Below are positions 11,760-24,655 of a stretch of DNA of 64,000 nt, piece after piece. Positions within the stretch are counted from its first letter, which is position 1; each line of letters opens with the position of its first letter. Where the stretch lies: positions 1,242,501-1,306,500 of the forward strand of contig JASJOG010000042.1 of assembly GCA_030142905.1 (NCBI GenBank). The letters are read 5' to 3'. The notes under the pieces are model-generated. The model worked only from the letters and a program-made list of their open reading frames with translations. It was not told where the DNA came from and did not search any database. The translations under genes and the position numbers were made by a program. Source of the DNA: Heliopora coerulea (taxonomy: Eukaryota > Cnidaria > Anthozoa > Scleralcyonacea > Helioporidae).

Positions 11760-14117
11760 TTTGAGATTTATCACCATGGTCTCTAGAACAATTAAGTGCG
11801 ATGTCTTGCATTCAATTTTCAATTTCCCCACCGCAGAACAAGAGAAGAAACATTTTCCGTTCTTGGTCGTATAGAAAATACTTCCTACTCTATCTCAACA
11901 ACAAAAGAGGGGGGAAACATTTTTCTGTACGGACGTCAAAACCGGTAAATAACATATATTTTTATGTCATGCTTTATGTTGAGCCAGTAGCATGGGCTTC
12001 AACAGCCTGATGTATTAAACTGAGGCTGTCAACCTGGGCTAAAGGGTGCGTAAATTTATTTAAGTGTTATATCCAATTTAAGCTAGAAAGGTTAACTGTG
12101 GATCTCTCAAATTAAAACTATGAATGCGCACTTTGTTTAAATTGTTTACGATAAAACCACAGTAGCGATGCATGCATATTAATGCCTAACTGGCGGCATT
12201 TAATAACGAGAGTCTCTTGCTAACTACAATTACGTTGATTTTAACATTTTGTGGAGCTGTTACCCTGACAGGCGAGAAAGTTTCCAAAATTTGTAGCTAA
12301 TTTATCGAATTGCAGTTTTATGACTAATTACTGCGAAGGTTGTGAAAAAGTCAAGTTTGTTTGAATTAAACTACGTGGGCAAGACCGGCGCTCTTTTTCT
12401 TTTTTTACTTTCACTATTTGAACAATGGCTATTTCTGTCAAGTTGTTTGTTTTGTCATGCCGAAAAAAATCACTTTAATAGCTCTCTGTTCCATTCCCTT
12501 TGTTAAAGATCTCATGTTACTTGTTATAAACGGACCTGAAACATTGAAAGGCACGTTTGTAAGAAATGGCTAATGGTGTGACTTAACCCTCAGATCATTT
12601 CCGGCAATTTGTTAGGCTGATAGGAATAAAATTACTAAGAAAAATGCTAGCATTTGGCCCCCATCGAGATGAGTTACTCTTCATGAATCATGTCAACCAC
12701 TCGACGTTGTGCTAACTACTATATTTTTTAGTCCCAAGAACAGTAGCACACCGAGATGGGTTACCGGTATAACCACCCAGTTCCACCATAAAATTCTAAA
12801 AAACGTTACCGAAAAGGGATAAAAACGGTAAGGGTAATACTCGACTCTAAATCACTTCCATGTTAGTGATGCTTAACACTAAAACCCCTTGAGAAATTTC
12901 TACCTACGCGCCTGGCTTAGAAAGGTCATTATACCGTTGTTTTACCTAGAGATCTACTAATCGTACACCCGTTGGTTTGTAGTGTTAGTATCACTTTTGT
13001 CATTTTACATCGCTAAATCATGGGCAACATGCTCAAGAATACGGCACAGACTAAGGTTAATCCTGGAAAACATCACTTTTCTTTTCAATTAAATTTGGGA
13101 ATGTTTTTTATCTTATGTGCGGGATTAAGGTTACGTGCAAAATAACTCGCTTTTAATTCAAAAATGCCTGAGACAAATTGTATTGCTTATAACTCTTCTC
13201 TGTCTTTTCAGAGTTTTTTTCTCATCTCACTGGGGGTGTAACTCCGCAATGTTTTACTCCAAAAAAAGATACCTCTGAATTGGATAGTGTTTTAATAAAA
13301 GCTAGCAAATTAAATTCGGTGAAAAATGTAACCATAAAGGCGTTTGAGAAACTGCTTCAAATACTTTCGCGAATCTGTTGTGTTGACATTATATCAAGGG
13401 CGAGTCAAAGCGTCCCTTCAGTTAACTAAAAACGTCTTCGATGCGTTGCCACTCAGCGCACTTTCAGCCCGCTTTTGTTCGATCTTATCTTACAACGATT
13501 TGAGTCAAATGGCATACCAAATCACGCAATTCTTTTTGCATTAGTTTATAGGTCTGTGTCTGTCCTAAATTGAAACACAAAGTTGTGGGTTCTTTATTGC
13601 TTAAATATCGAAGACTGGGATGAACTTGTGCTGTTGTGTTCTTTCTTCAAATGCTTGGTTAAAAAGAGCTGGCAATCGAAGTAAAGAAAATTTGAATTAC
13701 TTTCATCACGAAAAGAGAAAATTGTTGCCATCCCATCAAAGTCGCTGAAGGCATGCCTAACATTGCGGTTATTTTCGCTCTCTTCTCATTACCTTCGCTG
13801 TCAATCGTCTTTCGAGAGTGAATACACAGTAATAATAAAAAAATACTCCAACTTAAAGTGATCTAAATCAGCTCCATCACATAAACAAACAAAATGAATG
13901 ACGAAAGTGCATCTAACTTCACAAGTTCATCAATTTTAATTGCAAAAGTTTCTCTTTACGTTATCAGTGATGTTTTTTTGTAAACTTCCTTGACTTTTCG
14001 TTTTCGAATCATCCTCACGTAACACGAAGAGGAAATTGTACTGCAAAAGTCGACCAAAAATTGTGTTCACTTGAGTGAAATTCGAGCTATCTAGTCAACC
14101 GCGAACATTGGGGAGTT
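11760..14117. other. no supported gene
   Basis: Apart from the dispersed-repeat copy near 12886-12935, no feature is recognisable. Confidence 0.4.
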
Positions 14118-14209
14118 TATTCTATTATAAGTGACCCAGACATGCTCGCAACAAAGTACGACATATTCTATTATAATGACCCAGACATTCTCGAAACAAC
14201 GTAAGACAG
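14118..14209. repeat. 46-bp tandem duplication
   Basis: Two adjacent units start with tattctattata at 14118 and 14164, followed by gtgacccagacatgctcgca and atgacccagacattctcgaa respectively. They are about 85 percent alike by eye. Confidence 0.75.
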
Positions 14210-14299
14210 CCATATACACGAGGATGTGAAGTATTTCAGATCCATTTTGGAATCAATCACACGGAAACACGAGGGGAAAGTTAATCCTTGTTGGTTCGA

Positions 14300-14385
14300 T
14301 ATTGTTGGAATGGTAAACCAGCTGTCCAGTAACCCGAAAGTGGCAGTTCAAATCCCGCTTTACTCAACCCAAATTGGTTTACTTT
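14300..14385 (+). repeat. tRNA-like SINE relic
   Basis: A pol III B-box-like GTTCAAATCCCGC follows ggtaaaccagctgtccagta at tRNA-like spacing. There is no cloverleaf, so this is a decayed SINE head at best. Confidence 0.35.
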
Positions 14386-17300
14386 CGCAATGTCCCTGAT
14401 GGTCATGAAATTATTCATTACATTTTTTGATGTTCTACCCATTCTTTTCGTTTTTGTTTTGACTCATTTTCTTAGTTACTTGTTATTCTGCTGAGCAATT
14501 ACATTTTTCTTCCTACAGACTTGGCTGAGAAGAGGTATTTTCCGTCAAATCCAAAAGAGATTGTTGCAGGTTAGTCGTACCGAAGTACAAAAAAGATAGC
14601 GTGTGACAAGAAAACAAACCAAAGGCTTGGTGATACTCAAGTCTATGTTTAGATTCGAAAGAACACATTAACGTACATTGATATTGATCTTTTAGAAATT
14701 TTTGAATATGATATCAGAATAGAACAAAATCTTTCGTCGCTGTCATGTTCTGAATATTCCTGCGTAAGCGACATTGCATATGTTTGGCAAGTCGGATCGA
14801 ACCACACTTGTTTCGCACTACCTAAAACGATTGCTTACAGCGATTGTTCATTTATTTTTATCAAATCTCCCTCCTCTTGAGAATAAAATGGTGAATCACC
14901 AAAACAGTCGACAGAAACTCACTTGAAGTTTTGACTGGGACGTCTTTTGTCCACATTTATCAGACTTCTTATCATCCACTTTATCCTTGTTTGACGGGTA
15001 AAATAAATAGATTCTTCTTACACATGTCCCGGACTGCAACTGAGATTTTGCAAAGGGGGAAAAGAATCAAACAAGACAGTGCTGTAACCCCTTTATCTAC
15101 AGACTATATACCGAGTGCAACCCCAGGAAGTTGTTGAAGTTACGTGCCATCAAAACACTACAAATTCCGAGCGAATATAACAGAATATAAAATTCAGTGG
15201 ACAGTTCCTTCAATTTTTCGAGAAAAGGTTGTGCAAAATATGTTATCCCCCTGTTGGCTTCGCCCTTTCAGATGCCAAATTGGAAATGTCCATATTCTGA
15301 GATTTTCTTACAGTGGTTTCTTGTTTTCAAGTAAAGATTTTTATCCATTAGAAATTCAGATTTAATAAGACAACGAAGTCCTGTCTTTCCTCAAAACGAG
15401 CTCATGATACAAAGACGAAGGAAACGTTCTATTGTTTGAAATATTGGACCATAAAACGAGAATGCTTCTGAGGTGTGGATACATGTGAAATTACCCTTTA
15501 TGGTGTGATTTAAAGCTAGAAGAATTCTAGTACGGTTTTTTGTGTTTCGTAATTTAAGCAAACGAAACGAAGCATGATGAAATATTACTACATGCATCGC
15601 TCTTTTGTTTCATATGGTAAACATGGAATTATCTTTCACGGAATATTTTGCCGTCGCATAATTTTGCTAAAATCGTTCACAAACTATGCATAGGGCGCGT
15701 CATTTTTTTTTTGTGCGACAGTTTTTGTCATGCTTATCCTAAAAAATTGTTGCGTGTGAAATTGCGTTCACGCTAACGTAAGGTGGGTTTATCTTTGCGA
15801 TGTTAAACACTTGATTTTATTGTGAGTTGTCTTATGACGAGTATTTATCACTGAGCAAAACCTATCGAAAACTTTGACTTTTAACGCACGATCCGAGAGT
15901 TTAAGTTTTTTAAAGGTAGCTGCCCCGTATGCCATTTGGTGAAATCGTTTTATCAACACATTTTTGGCAAGCCTTGTGTTTTAAAACACACGAATGTTAT
16001 CAGTTCGAAGAAATTATTGACATTAACTGGAATGGTTATGTTTCATCTTTTTCATCTATTTATGGAATATTTATCAATTTCCAAGTCTTGCAAACGTAAG
16101 TTGCTTTAATTTGTTGTAGCTTACATGCCATGAAAGCCAAACCAGAAAGAAACATTTTAGTAACGGCTTTTACAAGCGCTCTGATATTTGTCCTCATAGC
16201 CTGAAGTGACTAATTTATCATGATATTTGCTTGACAACCGATTTCTATATTATACATATCCTTCCAAAAACCTCTGATCACAGCAATTTTCACAGCACTT
16301 GTGAAAATCGATGATGAACATGTGTTTTGAATTTAAAGCTATACTTTTGGTTATATCTATCCTAAACTCTTACGAAAAGCGAAAATAAGCAAGCGATGAT
16401 TCGTTTGGTTCCGAAGAGAAGGAAATGATATACGGCAATATTTATATCGATATTACTGCACCCTTTGATTATGCATAGGTTACAATGGCGCTGTATTACG
16501 TCTATGCCACACTCCATTGTATAACAGATTGTAAGATTGAAAACGGAAGTGTTCTTTTTTTTTTTTCCTATTTGTTGAAAACCAATTCCGTTTGCGCTCA
16601 CGTATGGATTTCAAGACACGTGCGATAATTAAACAACGTTTAACGAATGGCTTACGAGTACTTAGCGAATCTGCTCATTAATGCGTGTTTAGCAGGAATT
16701 TTAATGTCTATTTAATCGATACCTTTTTAGCGATAATGACAGCTAAATGAAAAGGGGCGGGCCTTATGAGAAATAGAAAACAGTAAAGAATACACTTTAT
16801 AGTGCGGCCTATAGGCAGGTTTAATCGCTTTGCTTTTCGCCCTAATATATGAGGATTATCGTTTCAATCAGTTCTTTGTGGCGCAGTTTCACGTTTAAAA
16901 ACAAGTTCCTAAGAAAGGGGAAAAAATACAAACATTCTTTCCTTTCGAAATCTGGAAGTGCATCCAGTCATTCTCGAGAAAGAGAGAATTTATGAAGACA
17001 TCAAACCATTGTTGCTGCTCCCAATTAGTATCAAAATTTCTTTCTCGAAGACGGTGCAGTTCCGTCATTCACTTTAACAGAAGAAATTTGATGTCACTGG
17101 AGCGGCCGACATAGTTCTACATATATAAGCTTTAGCAATGAAGTGCTTTGTTTTTTTCAGTCACGGGAGCTAAGAGTAGCTGACAGTAAGTCAACTATTT
17201 GGCCTGAGTAGCGCAGTCATCAGTTTTTAACGTATCAGTTAATGTCTCTGTTCACTTGGTAACTGGTAAAATTGTTGTCGCTCTGTGTTCGAGGTAAAAT

Positions 17301-19965
17301 GATAAATCTCTCACATCGCAAATTGTTGTCATGCTACTTTGAAACAATTTGCATTAAAAGTTTAAAAGAAAATTTCACTCTGTAGTTTCTATTTTGTGAG
17401 GATTCATACCATGCCCTAAATAAGAGCAACCAATATTCTATTCAGCTGATTTGTGCCCAAATGATTTTCAGTAATTTTCATAAATTTTGTGGGCTTTGTG
17501 AACGTGGACTGTCATTGTCGTTTTCTAGAATTTTTCACTAATTAACGTTATTTTGGGGATTTTGTATTCTATTTTGTTTTATTTCTAGTCAGAGAGGAGT
17601 GTATTTCCACATCGCTTTTTTTAGCACCCCTGCTGCGAAGGTATATGCAGCGAAGGAACTCGCCGCCGCAAACAATTTAAACAATTAGTGACATATTTAA
17701 CGATTTGTTTGTTAAAAGGATAAAATGTTTTTCTAAAGAGCCTTTGTTTACTTTCCTAAACCGCTTAAAGTGGCTTTGTTTGCCACTGCAGAAATGGAAT
17801 ACCATCTGGTGCAAGCAGGCCATTAGCGTCAGTTGATCTTACTCGTTATAAATGACACACAAATTACAAGACAACCTTTACCCCTATCACACGCAAAATT
17901 CAGGTGTACTATGATTAGTTAGAAAACATGGTCTTCCTTAAGCCAGCATCGTTGAACCAAATATATTTCGAATGACATGTCCGACCATCACAACTGCAGC
18001 TCCCATGCATTGTAGAGGAAACTTTGTTTTCTAAACAGTTATATTCATAACGATTGGCGGATATTGTCTTATGCGTGTCAATTCCGATCCAATCGTTCCG
18101 TAATTATTGACAACTTGTTACCCTCAATATATATTTTTGTCCTCAGTTGATAACACAAAGAACTTCTTTGGTTCTTTTCTCTTGGTTATCGCCACCAGTT
18201 GCCTTGCATGCGTTTATCTAGTTGGTTTTTGTTATTTTTTAATTTGTTTTCTTTCTTTCTTTTTCGCACCTGTGAATTTGGAGTTTTTCTTATCACGTCG
18301 CTTGTTATCTGCGCACAGATTAAATACTGCATATCCGTGGTCCATGTTTTGCTCTTAAGGTGAGATCCTCATCTTAATTCCCACATGGTTTTTGTTTTAC
18401 TTGACGAAGCGAATAAAGGACAGCAGGTCTTCACAATTGGTATTACTTCAGAAACGTGTATGCAATTTACGAGTCCTGGCATGTTTCCATAGAACTGGCA
18501 CTCGGCTCCGAGACATTTTGATTCATTTAACAATCTGTTTATATATTAGCCTGCCCAAGAGAGGAAAATGGGTAAATAGTAAACAGGAGTTTGCCAAACG
18601 GCACCTTGTCAAACACTGGAGAACTGCACGTAGAAAATAGATTAACCGAAGCGACATCCATGGCTGCCAATTCCTGTATGACGAGGGAAGTGTCTCATTT
18701 GTATTCGCCGTGTGATCAATTCTCTATTGAGATCTTCAGGACGGGTGCCAGCTGGATTTAGAAAAAGTTTTCGTGTGTTACCCATTTCAATTCTTCTAGA
18801 ATTCTCCAGATTTCGTCGGCTTTGTTTAGAGTTTCAGCCATTCTGTTACAAAGGCAGTCTTTTAAACGCTTAACAATAACTTGCAGCCGGACATGCATCT
18901 ACGTAGGAAATGTCTACCAGTTTTAAATGTTAAATAGATACCCAGAGCAATTCCGTTCCATCTCCCGGTTTAGAACAACTTAATGACTTGTACGTTTTTG
19001 TCGAAGAATAGTCAAAAATGGTTTCTCACTCATTGGGCTACTATTCAGTTCAGCAAAGATCAGAAATCACGATGTCCGGTAACACCCCCCCTAGAAATGT
19101 ACACTTGAACTGATACATCCAGAAAAAATTCGCATTGTCACAAGAACGGTTTAAAATATTTAAGAAAATTTGACATAGTTTTCCCCGATGGCAATTTCAT
19201 TCAGCTTTGTTTCCAATTTTAAAGTTATCAGAAATTTGGTTGCGCGTAACATCGAGTGAATGAGGCATACTCATTAGTCGCATTCGTTAAGAGACTGTGT
19301 TATGATTAAGATGTGACACGAGTCATTTGGACCACTTGCATATATTTACTTAACCGAAACCTATTTACAAAGTCATAAAAGAGGCTGTACAACATATTTA
19401 CAGGACAGAATTGATATATTTGTGTACTCGAAACGCGATGCGTTAGAATTTCTGATCACTCAAACGAAGATAACCATCTCAATAAGCTCACCAGCGATTA
19501 TCAATTCGATGTCGTTGGTCTAGGCTAATTTTTTAAAAGTATTGGTGTTCGCCTGTCCTCACCCATTTCCAATGTTGAAAGTTTTCCTATTTAGCTAAAT
19601 ACTATAAATTTACTTCTGAGTATCATAAGTTGTCGATATCTTTGCAACTCTTTGTTCAATTATGGGTAGAATAACTATAGAAATCTTCCATTGCAGTTTT
19701 GAGACTGTCAAGACTTTTTTGACATTTCTTGTAGTTAGACGTTTGTATACAGTTACTGTGTTTGGTTTCTTTTTACTATGGTTCATTTAACGCTGTTTAT
19801 AGCATTTTCTACTGTCCTTCTTGCAGGAACAACGAAGTTCAGTGCTTGCAAATTTGCCCAGTAGTTTGTCAGTTGGGAACTATCTGCACTTCCACGGTTT
19901 TCCTCTGCAGGATGCTGTTGAAGTTACGGAGTATCGAAATGCTTTCAAAATTTTCAACCGTTCTC
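14386..19965. other. gene-free stretch downstream of Hmx
   Basis: No exon, RNA gene or transposon end was recognised. The part nearest 19965 should hold the Hmx 3' UTR. A TATAAA variant on the minus strand (plus tttata, 19796-19801) is a weak poly(A)-signal candidate. Confidence 0.4.
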
Positions 19966-21063
19966 TCATGATATATGGGGAAGCGTTGTCTTGACGTGGT
20001 TAGAGAAGATGGGTGAAAACGGTGATTGATAGTGAAAGGTCGGGTACGGTGAAATGAAAGGCGAATAAGAAAAGGAATGACCAGGTCGTGGTTCGTGGTA
20101 CAACAGAGGGACTTTGAGCATTCTTTGTGGCGATCCGTGGGCCACGTTGGCTGCATCCAGTTCCGCTGCTATCTGTCTTTTCCACTTGTTTCTTCGGTTC
20201 TGAAACCAAATCTTTACCTGAGTCTCTGTGAGATGAAGTTGGACGGCCAATGCAGCTCTCTCGGACGATGACAGATATCTCTTCATGTCGAAAGTGGTTT
20301 CTAGTTGGTAAACCTGAGTTCTCGAAAACACAGTGCGAGTCTTTTTCTTACGTCTTTTTTTCATTGCGTCGTGACTGTCGTCATCCGAATCGATGGAGGA
20401 TTTCGAACTTTGGAATTCCGTGACCGGCACTGGCGACTCTGAATAAAGCAAACAACCGTAGGCACGATTATGGTTAAATTCAAAGACCTCACTCTTAAAA
20501 AGCCAATTGTTTTTATAGCTTGATCGATCTACAAATTATTTCTAAAGATTGACTCTTTGCAGCTGAAGAACACATGTTCTTTTAAAAAATATCTTTTAAA
20601 ATCACTTACTCGCTTCAATACTTGATTGTCGAGGTTGGTACTCGGAGAACCAAGGACTAAGTCTGTGATGTTTATTTTCGCGTAGAACTCCCGGTACTCT
20701 TTCTCTCGCTGATTCGTCTTTTGTACTCTCGTCCTCCGACCTCTTGTGCTTACTGCTTCCTTCCACATCGATGTCTTCACCTTCGCGTTTTCTGTCGACT
20801 TTCTTGTCCAGAAGACTTGAAATAGAGAAAGGATTTGCTCGGTTTCGATTTTCCATGTCTTCGATTCTCGTCCTGTCAACTTCACGTGCTGAATGGACTG
20901 TTTGCTTTTCACTATAGAAGTCACTTGATCCGATTAGTTTGATAGCAAACAAGACTTTGTTTGATGATGAATCAATATTCGAGGAGTTTGTGGCGCCGCG
21001 TTTAAGAGTCCGATAATGATCTGCATTCAATGTGTCAAGTAGTTTAAAATGGCTGTGTTTCAT
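19966..21063 (-). CDS. Hmx: Hmx (NK5) homeobox transcription factor, two exons
   Basis: CDS is complement(join(19966..20438, 20610..21063)), 308 aa. Exon 1 ends in a GTAAGT donor; exon 2 follows a TTTATTCAG acceptor. The split codon gives Lys152 and the frame stays open. The homeodomain is about residues 182-241, with F8, W48, Q50 and N51 (helix III reads [14 protein letters not shown]). The sequence just after it, [11 protein letters not shown], is the Hmx hallmark. Residues 77-85 (NPFSISSLL) look like an EH1/TN motif, which in this family recruits Groucho-type corepressors. An acidic and basic linker precedes the homeodomain, and the C-terminus is rich in Pro, Ser and Phe. Start: the ATG at 21063 has A at -3. 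No other ATG lies between it and the upstream in-frame stop near 21121-21123. Met70 is an alternative start. Inferred role: nuclear sequence-specific regulator in neural or sensory development, as for Hmx elsewhere. Family assignment is very secure; the exact start less so. Confidence 0.95.
20439..20609 (-). other. Hmx intron (171 bp, phase 1)
   Basis: On the minus strand it begins GTAAGTGATT and ends TGCTTTATTCAG. A second AG lies two bases into exon 2, but only the first AG keeps the frame. The intron falls about 30 codons before the homeodomain, so the DNA-binding domain is uninterrupted. Confidence 0.9.
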
Positions 21064-21260
21064 AGTGAGCGACCATTGGCCACGACAATAGCTAATGGTT
21101 TTCTTAAGAGCAGGATATAATCAGCCCCTCCCCATTCAGTTCAAACAATGAGACTTCAGCAATCTCCGGCGTCCCATTGGTCCCCACCAACCTGCAATTA
21201 CCGATTAAAGCCGTTTGCATTTCAAAACACTGCGTTAAGCCTTTTTCAATTGGCCAATGC
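21064..21260 (-). promoter_or_regulatory. possible Hmx promoter region
   Basis: Reading on the minus strand, a weak TATA-like TTATATCC lies at 21113-21120, about 50 bp upstream of the Hmx ATG. CCAAT pentamers (ATTGG on the plus strand) occur at 21176-21180 and 21249-21253. The spacing is compatible with a short leader. This is motif-level evidence only; no transcription start can be proven. Confidence 0.3.
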
Positions 21261-23930
21261 AAGACAATTAGTCAATTTCCTGTTTTGCATTCAAGCATGG
21301 TTATCAAAAGATTCGGGGCATTATCAACTGAACATCCTTCATTTCTGTTTAAGCATTTCATCAACAGGAAATGAGCTCCATAAAACGAAGATATATATTT
21401 TTCATTTATTTATTTTTTTAATTAAGAATTCTACGTGTGATCGAAATACTCAATGCGTCCACCCACTCCGAAATTTGGTTTTACGTGTTCGTCTCCTGAA
21501 AAACTTTATTGCAATTGAAAAATAAAGCATGAAATATTGTCTCTAAATGTGGCGATTATCGTGCATAACTTTTTCGTGCAGGGTATTTTATCGCTGTTAT
21601 ATATCGTTGCTAAGCGTTGCTCTCTCTTTGAAAACTTTAAAAGACTGCGGTAGAAAACGCGTTAGGTTATTAATATTGATGCACTCAAACTATCTCCGAT
21701 AAGCATGACAGGAAACCCGAATCCACTGATGGCTTTGTAAGGACAATCTCGATCACCTGGTATAGGACATAAATGCCATGAAACAATATAAATCTGGCTT
21801 TTTGTCGACAAAAAAAATAGATATAAAATTTCGAAAGAGCCTTTGAATAAGCCTCATTGTCAACCTTTGTTTCGATTTTCGAATCGTCCTCATGGCTTTT
21901 TTCTCGTTGGGATCTTCACCGCTTGACAAGGCATGAATTAACGCAGTCTTTAAATAGCAGTTGATGATTTACGACCTGCGTACTTATCGAACCCACAAAC
22001 AATACCAAACACGTTGAATATTAGATTTTGCACAACGTAGGAAAGTCATATTTGTAGAAGACATGCATGCATAACCGGCGTTGACTTCAGGAAAAGTTGG
22101 TTTCATTTTGAGGAGTGTGGATCCAAACCAACTTCCTATTTGTTTGTAGTCTCATGTGAACAAAGTAAACGAGGCAAAGACGTTTGGCTAACAATAGTTT
22201 TGAAATGAGCTAATTGGTTTGGTGTTCACTTTATATGGTTGTTCCTTCATGATTGCTCAGCAAAGCTACATAAATCAGCTATGTCCGCCTTTCAAAAGCT
22301 GATTTCGTGCTCCTAAGCTCTGAGTATATCATCCACTTTGCAGATTGGAATTCGTAATTGTTTAAATTTGAAGTATTTAGGAAGATTTTTTCGAGGAAAT
22401 TCGCCCATGATTGATATAGCAGTTTCACCGAGATTTTTTCTTAAAAGGAAGAAGACGTACTGTTTTGTTTACTCTTCGTTATCGGAGAGGGCAGGACTGC
22501 TGTAATGGTGAATCGTCTTTCAGTTATCCCAATTTTAAATCTTAACTACTTTCTTTGTTGTGATGTTTGTTGAAAAAAATCAGTGATTAAGGGATCATCT
22601 ACCCCTCTAATCACTTCATCTTTGCTACACGCTTAAACGTTCATGCATCCTTTTCCGGCCACGTCAGATCTACAGTTTTCTGTACGCGTTTCCAGTGCAC
22701 TGTCTGTCCTTTTAGAATTAAGTTGCACTATCACATGTGAATCTTCCAGCTGCAGAGATTCTAAGATTCGCCGTTCGCGCTATCGGATAAAATCATCAAG
22801 AAAAACAGCCGAAACGGTTTTTTTTTTACTATTTGACCTCTAATCGTGTTTTGAAATCTCACTGGAGGACTGACTTTATCTTGGAAAAGGATGATGCCAT
22901 CTTTACATGTATGATTTGAGTGCATTGCTTAGCGACAACGTATTAAGCCTTTTGCCTTTTAAGCTCTTGAATTTATGGTCAAATTCAATTCGTTTCAAGC
23001 GTCCACCTAAGATATTTAAAAGGGATTCGAACTGCTGCAATCTTACGTCTTTGCTGTGTTTTTCATGTTTCATTTGACATCACCGTGTGACAGGTTGACA
23101 AGACATCTGTTTTGTTAAGGAGTTATTTTTTTTCTGGTTTATGGCTCAGATAACGAAAAAAAAACGAGTGATTTTTTGCTGTGATTAGGGTTCTTGGTAT
23201 GGTAATCTACAAATCTTTCCAAAATTCTCGGAGAATAACCTCTTGCGGTGAGAATTAGTAATGGTTAAGCGAGACAGCTTGGCTTGTGGGCTGGGAAAAC
23301 ACATCACATTTATCTCACCATTAAAAATACAAGTCACAGTACAGTGCGCAATCTTGAGCGTCTGCTTAAATTCCAGAACGGGACGCTATGGCTTCTATAG
23401 TGAATAAAAGGGCTGTTTCAACTCAGCTGTCTGTGTTCTGCCAGGTTTCTTGCGAGGATGGCTTTGTCTCAAGGCGAACCAAATGTACGCGCTTTGTTTG
23501 TTCATATAATCGCAGTATAAATCATTAAGTAAAGAACTTTAGCCACAGAGGCCAATATCCTAGATTGATTGTTGTCGGTATTCAAACGACCTTGTCGAAA
23601 ACACCTCAATGAAAAAAAAGCGCTTTTGTCTCAAAATACTTGCGTTTTAGTTTGTACTAGAAGAGTGGAGGGACGGAAGGAAATTGATTGTTCATCATCG
23701 ATATATGCGTCGCAGCGTGCGTGAACACGACGGAAATCGCTTAAAACAAACCTCGTGAAATTGCCACAAGTAAACATTGATAATCTTCCGTTTAAAGGTG
23801 CAATTATGTTTCCGATTGCTTCGAGGTTTACTTTTCAATGTAGAACAAACAATGGCGTTCACAGAGAGTCTTTTGGGATAGAAGTCAACTCTTGTTCAGG
23901 GGACTTTCATTTTATTTTGCAGTAACAGCA
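21261..23930. other. Hmx upstream flank, no supported gene
   Basis: Intergenic sequence upstream of Hmx on its strand. No repeat family of this window and no exon was recognised, so it is a reasonable place for cis-regulatory DNA. Confidence 0.35.
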
Positions 23931-23954
23931 GTAGCTTTTTGTCCTTCTTACAGC

Positions 23955-24267
23955 CAAAGGAGGAAGTTGATACTCAAGACCTGGAAAAATTTCATAATTG
24001 TTAATATATTCGCTGGAACCCAGACAGTACAATATACTAGTAAGAATCTTTGATGTGTCGGAAGAAGATTATGAGGCACTTACTGAAAAACTCGGGCAAA
24101 ATGTTAGCTTTCACGGGATTCATAATTTAACACATACCGTGATAGAATGTGACACGACTTTCAAATGCTTCTTGGTTACTTTTTGTAGAGGGTGGTTGTT
24201 CTCTCTCCTAATAAAAAACACATGTCGTGCTAAATGTAAATCTTCGTGTAAATGTTACAACATTTAA
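23955..24267 (+). pseudogene. possible exon or decayed coding fragment
   Basis: After an acceptor-like ttcttacag, a 16-codon frame (PKEEVDTQDLEKFHNC then TAA) has gene-like composition. Directly after its stop, in another frame, about 60 codons read smoothly as LEPRQYNILVRIFDV, then SEEDYEALTEKLGQN. Either this is a terminal exon with chance downstream sequence, or one older coding segment split by a frameshift. No family is recognised. Confidence 0.25.
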
Positions 24268-24530
24268 GGCGATGGAATACAAAGATGTGCCAATATGCAT
24301 TTACCCCACAGAAGCTTCTGATCTTACAAAACTTAAGCATTTTTAAAGATTAAGGACCAAATCAGCAAATCCCAAAATTAACCAGGTTAAGTCCATTGAA
24401 ACAGACGATTTATTGAAAACGACTCAAGTTGAAATGCAATTTCCGTTTTGGCCCATTTTAAAAACGCTTTTGTATTGATCCAGTTCCGACGATAAGCCAA
24501 GGAACAACTTTTAACTTCTTTCTGTCATTT

Positions 24531-24655
24531 TTATGGTATTATTATTAGTATCATCATTATTATTATTATCATCATTATTATCATAATTATTATCATGGTT
24601 ATTATTATTATTGTTATCATTGTTATTGTTATTGTTATTTTCCTTAGTATTATTC
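24531..24655. repeat. ATT/ATC trinucleotide microsatellite
   Basis: Imperfect (ATT)n, (ATC)n and (GTT)n blocks. Open frames across it are low-complexity artefacts. Confidence 0.85.

Noticed and set aside
11520..11874. Ser/Pro/His-rich ORFs
   Set aside because: Translation of tetranucleotide microsatellites.
20439..20451. Independent start for Hmx exon 2 at 20451
   Set aside because: That leading peptide would come from intron sequence; splicing from exon 1 keeps frame and adds the EH1-bearing N-terminus.
20529..20924. 131-codon minus-strand frame overlapping Hmx exon 1
   Set aside because: Shadow of the Hmx coding frame; no domain and no splice consistency.
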